Source: Rickettsiales bacterium
Lineage (GTDB): Bacteria > Pseudomonadota > Alphaproteobacteria > Rickettsiales > UBA1997
Direction of reading: 5' to 3'
DNA length: 18,738 nt
Assembly (NCBI GenBank): GCA_028040005.1
Contig: JAOFKK010000013.1
Span: 1 to 18,738, forward strand
How positions within the stretch are numbered: the first letter of the stretch is position 1; every line of letters begins with the position of its first letter. Below the pieces are notes generated by a model. It searched no databases. It was not told the origin of the DNA and worked only from the letters and a program-made list of their open reading frames with translations. This document shows, piece by piece, positions 16,135-18,738 of this stretch. The translations under genes and the position numbers were made by a program.

Positions 16135-16755
16135 ATGCCAAATAATTGCTGCGATTCAAATGAACATAACTGGGATTGTAAATATAGGGTAATTTTATGG
16201 GTTGTTCTATTTATAAACTTTGGCATGTTTATATTAGAAGTATTTTTGGGCCTTCTATCTGGATCACAATCTTTACTTGCTGACTCATTGGACTTTTTTG
16301 CAGATTCAGCAAACTACGGAATATCTTTATATGTGCTAAGTAAATCTATTACATTACGCGCTAAAGCATCTTTAATAAAAGGTTATACGATGGGTGTATT
16401 AGGAGTTTTTGTTGCTATAAGCACAATTTATAAAGTATTTTTTGCTGTTACACCTAAAGCTGAGATTATAGGGATGGTAGGTTTTGTAGCCTTAGCTGCT
16501 AATGTTTTTAGCGCTTTTCTTTTATATAAATATCGTAAAGGAGACAGCAATAGAGCTTCCGTTTGGATTTGCAGCAGAAATGACGCAATTGCAAATATTG
16601 CAGTTATTTTTGCTGGCTTAGGAGTGTGGATAACAAGTACCAAATGGCCAGATTTAGCAGTAGCATTTATTATTGCTTCTATTTCGTTAAGCGGGGCTTA
16701 TCATGTTATCAAGAAGGCAAAAAAAGAATTAGAAGTTAGAAAAGTGATTAATTAG
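16135..16755 (+). CDS. Cation transporter, short CDF-like protein
   Basis: A 206-residue membrane protein, probably six transmembrane helices, 4 bases after czcA and so part of the operon. The N-terminus is Cys-rich (NCC at residues 4-6, C15). In the second helix D50-x-x-D53-x-x-x-D57 gives the D-x-x-x-D half of the cation-diffusion-facilitator metal site. In the fifth helix SRNDAIAN has N149-D150-x-x-x-N154 instead of the usual H-x-x-x-D. The protein ends right after helix six and lacks the C-terminal cytoplasmic domain. It would move divalent cations out of the cytoplasm and feed the RND pump. The altered site may mean another metal preference. Its 3' end overlaps the permease remnant by 27 bases. 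Confidence 0.8.
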   Translation: MPNNCCDSNEHNWDCKYRVILWVVLFINFGMFILEVFLGLLSGSQSLLADSLDFFADSANYGISLYVLSKSITLRAKASLIKGYTMGVLGVFVAISTIYKVFFAVTPKAEIIGMVGFVALAANVFSAFLLYKYRKGDSNRASVWICSRNDAIANIAVIFAGLGVWITSTKWPDLAVAFIIASISLSGAYHVIKKAKKELEVRKVIN

Positions 16756-17289
16756 CCAAGAAATCAATATAACTTGTGGCACTGTAAGTAGCGGTAAGAA
16801 AAGAGCTATTTTCCAGGATTTGGTTGTATCTTTTAAAATCATAATTTCTGTGTAATCAGTAGAAACCCCAGTCATCAAAAATGCAAAGCTATTTCCTGGC
16901 GCTTTGGCTCTAGTTAAAATATCAGCAGCAATTGGGGTTGATCCTTCAGAACATACTTCCAATATTGTTGCAACAAGAACTGTTAAACCCAATCCTACTA
17001 TTGTTGGGCCAAAAAATGTTTGAAAGCTATCAGCATCTATAAACGCTCTAACCAAACCAGCTAATATCGTACCAAATAAAATCCATTTTATTACCATTCT
17101 AGATTCTTTGATGCCATTTATTAGCATATCAAATAAGGAGCTAAAATTATAATTAGCACTTAATAAACCTTTCCTGGCTTCTTTAAAGAACTCAAAATTT
17201 TGCGGTAAATCAATTTTATTTGGATTGTCAGGCAAGATTCCTTTCTCAACAAATCTATCAAATAGAGGTGGACCCCAAAATCTAGACCA
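16729..17289 (-). pseudogene. Permease (YraQ/ArsP type), truncated C-terminal half
   Basis: The minus-strand reading frame is open from 17289 to 16729. It encodes a C-terminal permease half with about four transmembrane helices. The EVCSEGSTPIAADILTRA stretch followed by GNSFAFLMTGVSTDYTEI is typical of the second half of permeases of this group. Intact members are about twice as long (320-400 residues) with a similar first half, which is missing. Immediately upstream of TGG (17287-17289) is an in-frame stop (TAA, 17290-17292), and the IS3-family element starts close by. The only possible start is a TTG at 17233-17235, far inside. It is best read as a gene cut by the IS insertion, probably nonfunctional. 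The N-terminal half was not found to the right of the IS within the window. Confidence 0.75.
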
Positions 17290-17322
17290 TTATTTTTGAT
17301 TTCTTGTGGAGTTTTAATTTGT

Positions 17323-17350
17323 AAAAATATCTAATTTTTTAGATATTTTT
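17323..17350 (+). repeat. Inverted repeat/hairpin at left end of the IS
   Basis: AAAAATATCTAA (17323-17334) and TTAGATATTTTT (17339-17350) are a perfect 12-bp inverted repeat with a TTTT loop, followed by an AT-rich stretch ending at orfA. Many insertion sequences carry such structures near the left end to stop transcription from the host entering the transposase gene. It could also act as a terminator for transcripts coming from the left. The T-run makes it rho-independent-like. Confidence 0.6.
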
Positions 17351-17383
17351 TATTATTATTTTAACTTCAATTTAATTAAAAAT

Positions 17384-17689
17384 ATGAGTACTAAAAGAAA
17401 ACAATATTCATCTTCATTTAAATCAAAAATTGCTATTATGGCAATAAAAGGAGATTTTACTATTTCTGAAATTTGTTCTAAATTTCAAGTTTCTCCATCT
17501 TGTGTACATAAATGGAAGAAATATGTAACTCAAAATCTATCTGAATTATTTGCTTTAATTGAGAATGGCAAGAAATCATCGAATCTAATTGGAGGTGGAT
17601 TGTCAGAAAATGAAGCAAATGAATTATATGCTGAAATTGGTAAATTAAAAATAGCAAAAGATTTTCTTGAAAAAAAGCTAGAAGGCTAA
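17384..17689 (+). CDS. IS3-family transposase OrfA (DNA-binding)
   Basis: A 101-residue protein with a helix-turn-helix (about residues 8-45: QYSSSFKSKIAIMAIKGDFT then a segment with CSKFQVSPSCVHKWKK) followed by a helical leucine-zipper-like end. It binds the IS ends and, when made alone, usually acts as a repressor of transposition. Its final codons (GAA AAA AAG) contain the frameshift heptamer at 17671-17677. The ATG at 17384 follows a long AT-rich leader with the hairpin. Confidence 0.9.
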   Translation: MSTKRKQYSSSFKSKIAIMAIKGDFTISEICSKFQVSPSCVHKWKKYVTQNLSELFALIENGKKSSNLIGGGLSENEANELYAEIGKLKIAKDFLEKKLEG

Positions 17690-18558
17690 GTTTGGAAGAA
17701 AGGAAGAATATGATAGATATTTCATATTCTCCAAAACTTAGCCTAAGATCTCAGTGTAATTTAGTTAATATTAATAGATCGAGTTATTATTACAAAGCTG
17801 GTAATGTTAGTGAAATTGATCTAAAAATAATGAGAAGAATTGATGAGATTTATCTCAATTTTCCATTCTATGGATCAAGAAAGATAACTGTTATTTTAAG
17901 TAGAGAATTTAATATTTCTATTAATCGTAAAAAGATTTTACGATTAATGAAATTAATGGGAATTGAAGCAATTTATCAAAAAGCTAAAAAAACTACAATA
18001 GCAAATAAGGAACATAAAATATATCCATATTTACTTCGAAACATTATTATTGATAAAATAAATCAAGTATGGGCTGCCGATATCACTTACATTCCAATGA
18101 GATATGGATTTATGTATCTCATTGCTATTATTGATTGGTATTCTCGTTATATTATCGGATATAAATTATCAAATAGTTTAGAAATATTTTTTTGCCTCGA
18201 GGCTTTGGAAGAAGCTTTTGACAATGGAAATGGCAATAAAATAAAACCAGAAATATTTAACACAGATCAAGGAAGTCAGTTTACTTCAGATAAATGGACG
18301 AATGTCATAATCAACAATGATGTTAAAGTTTCCATGGATGGAAAAGGTAGATGGATTGACAATGTTATAATTGAAAGATTTTTTAGATCACTCAAATATG
18401 AAGAAATTTATATTAATCCATGCGACTCTGTTACGGAACTAAAATTACGAATAAAAAATTATATCAATATTTACAATAATGAAAGAATACATCAATCTTT
18501 GGATTATAATATTCCAAGTGACATCTATCATGGTAGAGTGACATTAGATAATAAGTAA
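17384..18558 (+). CDS. IS3-family OrfAB transposase (frameshift fusion)
   Basis: A -1 frameshift at the A_AAA_AAG heptamer (17671-17677) fuses 98 residues of OrfA to 293 residues of the OrfB frame, giving a 391-residue transposase. The heptamer is in phase with orfA and the -1 frame is open to the orfB stop. This is the way active transposase is made in IS3 elements. Its domains are the OrfA helix-turn-helix and leucine zipper and the OrfB integrase core. Confidence 0.8.
17671..17677 (+). promoter_or_regulatory. Programmed -1 frameshift site A_AAA_AAG in the IS
   Basis: The last part of orfA contains seven A residues followed by G, so A_AAA_AAG is in phase with the orfA frame. Slippage leads into the orfB frame, which has no stop before 18556. 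This is the most common frameshift heptamer of the IS3 family. Confidence 0.85.
17692..18558 (+). CDS. IS3-family transposase OrfB (integrase core)
   Basis: The orfB frame gives 288 residues from the TTG at 17692. That start is not convincing, and the first ATG is at 17710; the active enzyme is probably the OrfAB fusion. The rve integrase core has the DD(35)E triad: D130 in WAADITYIP, D192 in NTDQGSQFTS and E228 in IERFFRSLKYEE, with exactly 35 residues between the second D and E, as in IS3 elements. The N-terminal HTH_21-like region (about 45-105) has the FYGSRKI motif. All key residues are present. Confidence 0.92.
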   Translation: MEERKNMIDISYSPKLSLRSQCNLVNINRSSYYYKAGNVSEIDLKIMRRIDEIYLNFPFYGSRKITVILSREFNISINRKKILRLMKLMGIEAIYQKAKKTTIANKEHKIYPYLLRNIIIDKINQVWAADITYIPMRYGFMYLIAIIDWYSRYIIGYKLSNSLEIFFCLEALEEAFDNGNGNKIKPEIFNTDQGSQFTSDKWTNVIINNDVKVSMDGKGRWIDNVIIERFFRSLKYEEIYINPCDSVTELKLRIKNYINIYNNERIHQSLDYNIPSDIYHGRVTLDNK

Positions 18559-18606
18559 ATTTATCAAAATGATAAATTAAAATATTATTTGAGGCTTTGC
18601 CTCAAA
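18558..18606 (+). terminator. Two hairpins after the transposase gene (probable terminator)
   Basis: AATTTATC (18558-18565) and GATAAATT (18571-18578) form an 8-bp stem directly after the stop. TTTGAGGC (18588-18595) and GCCTCAAA (18599-18606) form a second, GC-richer 8-bp stem with a TTT loop. The second looks like a transcription terminator at the end of the IS, though the T-run after it is weak. Confidence 0.55.
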
Positions 18607-18611
18607 CTCCA

Positions 18612-18738
18612 GGATATTTATGAAAATAAGAAATGATTTTTAATTGAATTTTTTGTTCAAATAATTATCCTAAAACTCACAGAACAGGAAGGGATTTCGA
18701 TGACTGTAAAATGAGAAAAAATTGGTAGAAAAGTTAGG
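18612..18738. other. Unassigned sequence after the IS
   Basis: This 127-base stretch holds no convincing gene. No continuation of the permease was seen on the minus strand. The longest minus-strand open frame, a short run with SHFTVIEIPS, is not recognised. It may be the edge of another element or gene that continues past the window. Confidence 0.4.

Larger units (their letters stand above)
17307..18611 (+). mobile_element. IS3-family insertion sequence (boundaries approximate)
   Basis: An element holding orfA and orfB in the typical IS3 arrangement with an A_AAA_AAG frameshift. Short terminal inverted repeats TGGAGTTT (17307-17314) and AAACTCCA (18604-18611) give the TG...CA ends normal for this family, but the match covers only 8 bases, so the true ends may lie a little outside. 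I saw no 3-4 base target duplication at these ends. The left end abuts the truncated permease, and hairpins lie just inside both ends. The catalytic triad looks intact, so the element may be active. Confidence 0.7.

Noticed and set aside
17692..17709. Independent TTG start for OrfB
   Set aside because: No ribosome site precedes it, and the A_AAA_AAG frameshift gives the expected OrfAB fusion.
1..18738. CRISPR arrays, tRNA or rRNA genes
   Set aside because: No regularly spaced repeats, cloverleaf-like sequence or rRNA-like block was seen.

Overview
The window is AT-rich (roughly one third G+C by eye) and densely coded. It uses the standard code, with TGA as a stop at several junctions. The lysis genes, the DUF6127-like protein and the DUF4268-like protein recall low-GC alphaproteobacteria, so I suspect an intracellular, Rickettsiales-like host. 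That is inference; no rRNA or housekeeping gene is present to prove it.

Bases 1-8843 are the tail and lysis half of a P2-like (contractile-tail) prophage, all on the + strand. The order follows phage P2: the 3' end of a tail fibre (H position), a probable fibre chaperone (G position), sheath FI, tube FII, the E/E' assembly chaperone pair, tape measure T, then U, X and D. E' is read by a -1 frameshift at a T_TTT_TTC heptamer. A small one-helix membrane protein (DUF6127-like), an M15 peptidase endolysin, a holin-like protein and an overlapping Rz/Rz1-type spanin pair follow. Genes are packed with 4-base ATGA overlaps or short A-rich gaps. No capsid, packaging or integrase gene is visible, so the window cannot tell a complete prophage from a phage-tail-like bacteriocin.

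Bases 8844-10293 hold two accessory genes: a 97-residue protein of unknown function and, converging on it, a DUF4268-type protein with a PD-(D/E)XK-nuclease-like N-terminus. The 98-base gap between the latter and the metal operon carries a perfect 8+8 bp inverted repeat overlapping promoter-like sequences, a candidate operator.

Bases 10294-16755 form a heavy-metal efflux operon: a CzcI-like Cys/His-rich periplasmic protein, outer-membrane channel CzcC, adaptor CzcB (apparently lacking the usual alpha-hairpin), RND pump CzcA with the intramembrane D/D/E motif of divalent-cation pumps, and a short CDF-like cation transporter. Together they would move Zn/Co/Cd-type ions from cytoplasm and periplasm to the outside.

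Bases 16729-18738 are a scar. The C-terminal half of a YraQ/ArsP-type permease lies on the minus strand and stops where an IS3-family insertion sequence begins. The IS has orfA and orfB joined by an A_AAA_AAG frameshift, an intact DD(35)E triad, and hairpins near both ends. The remaining bases to the window end are unassigned.
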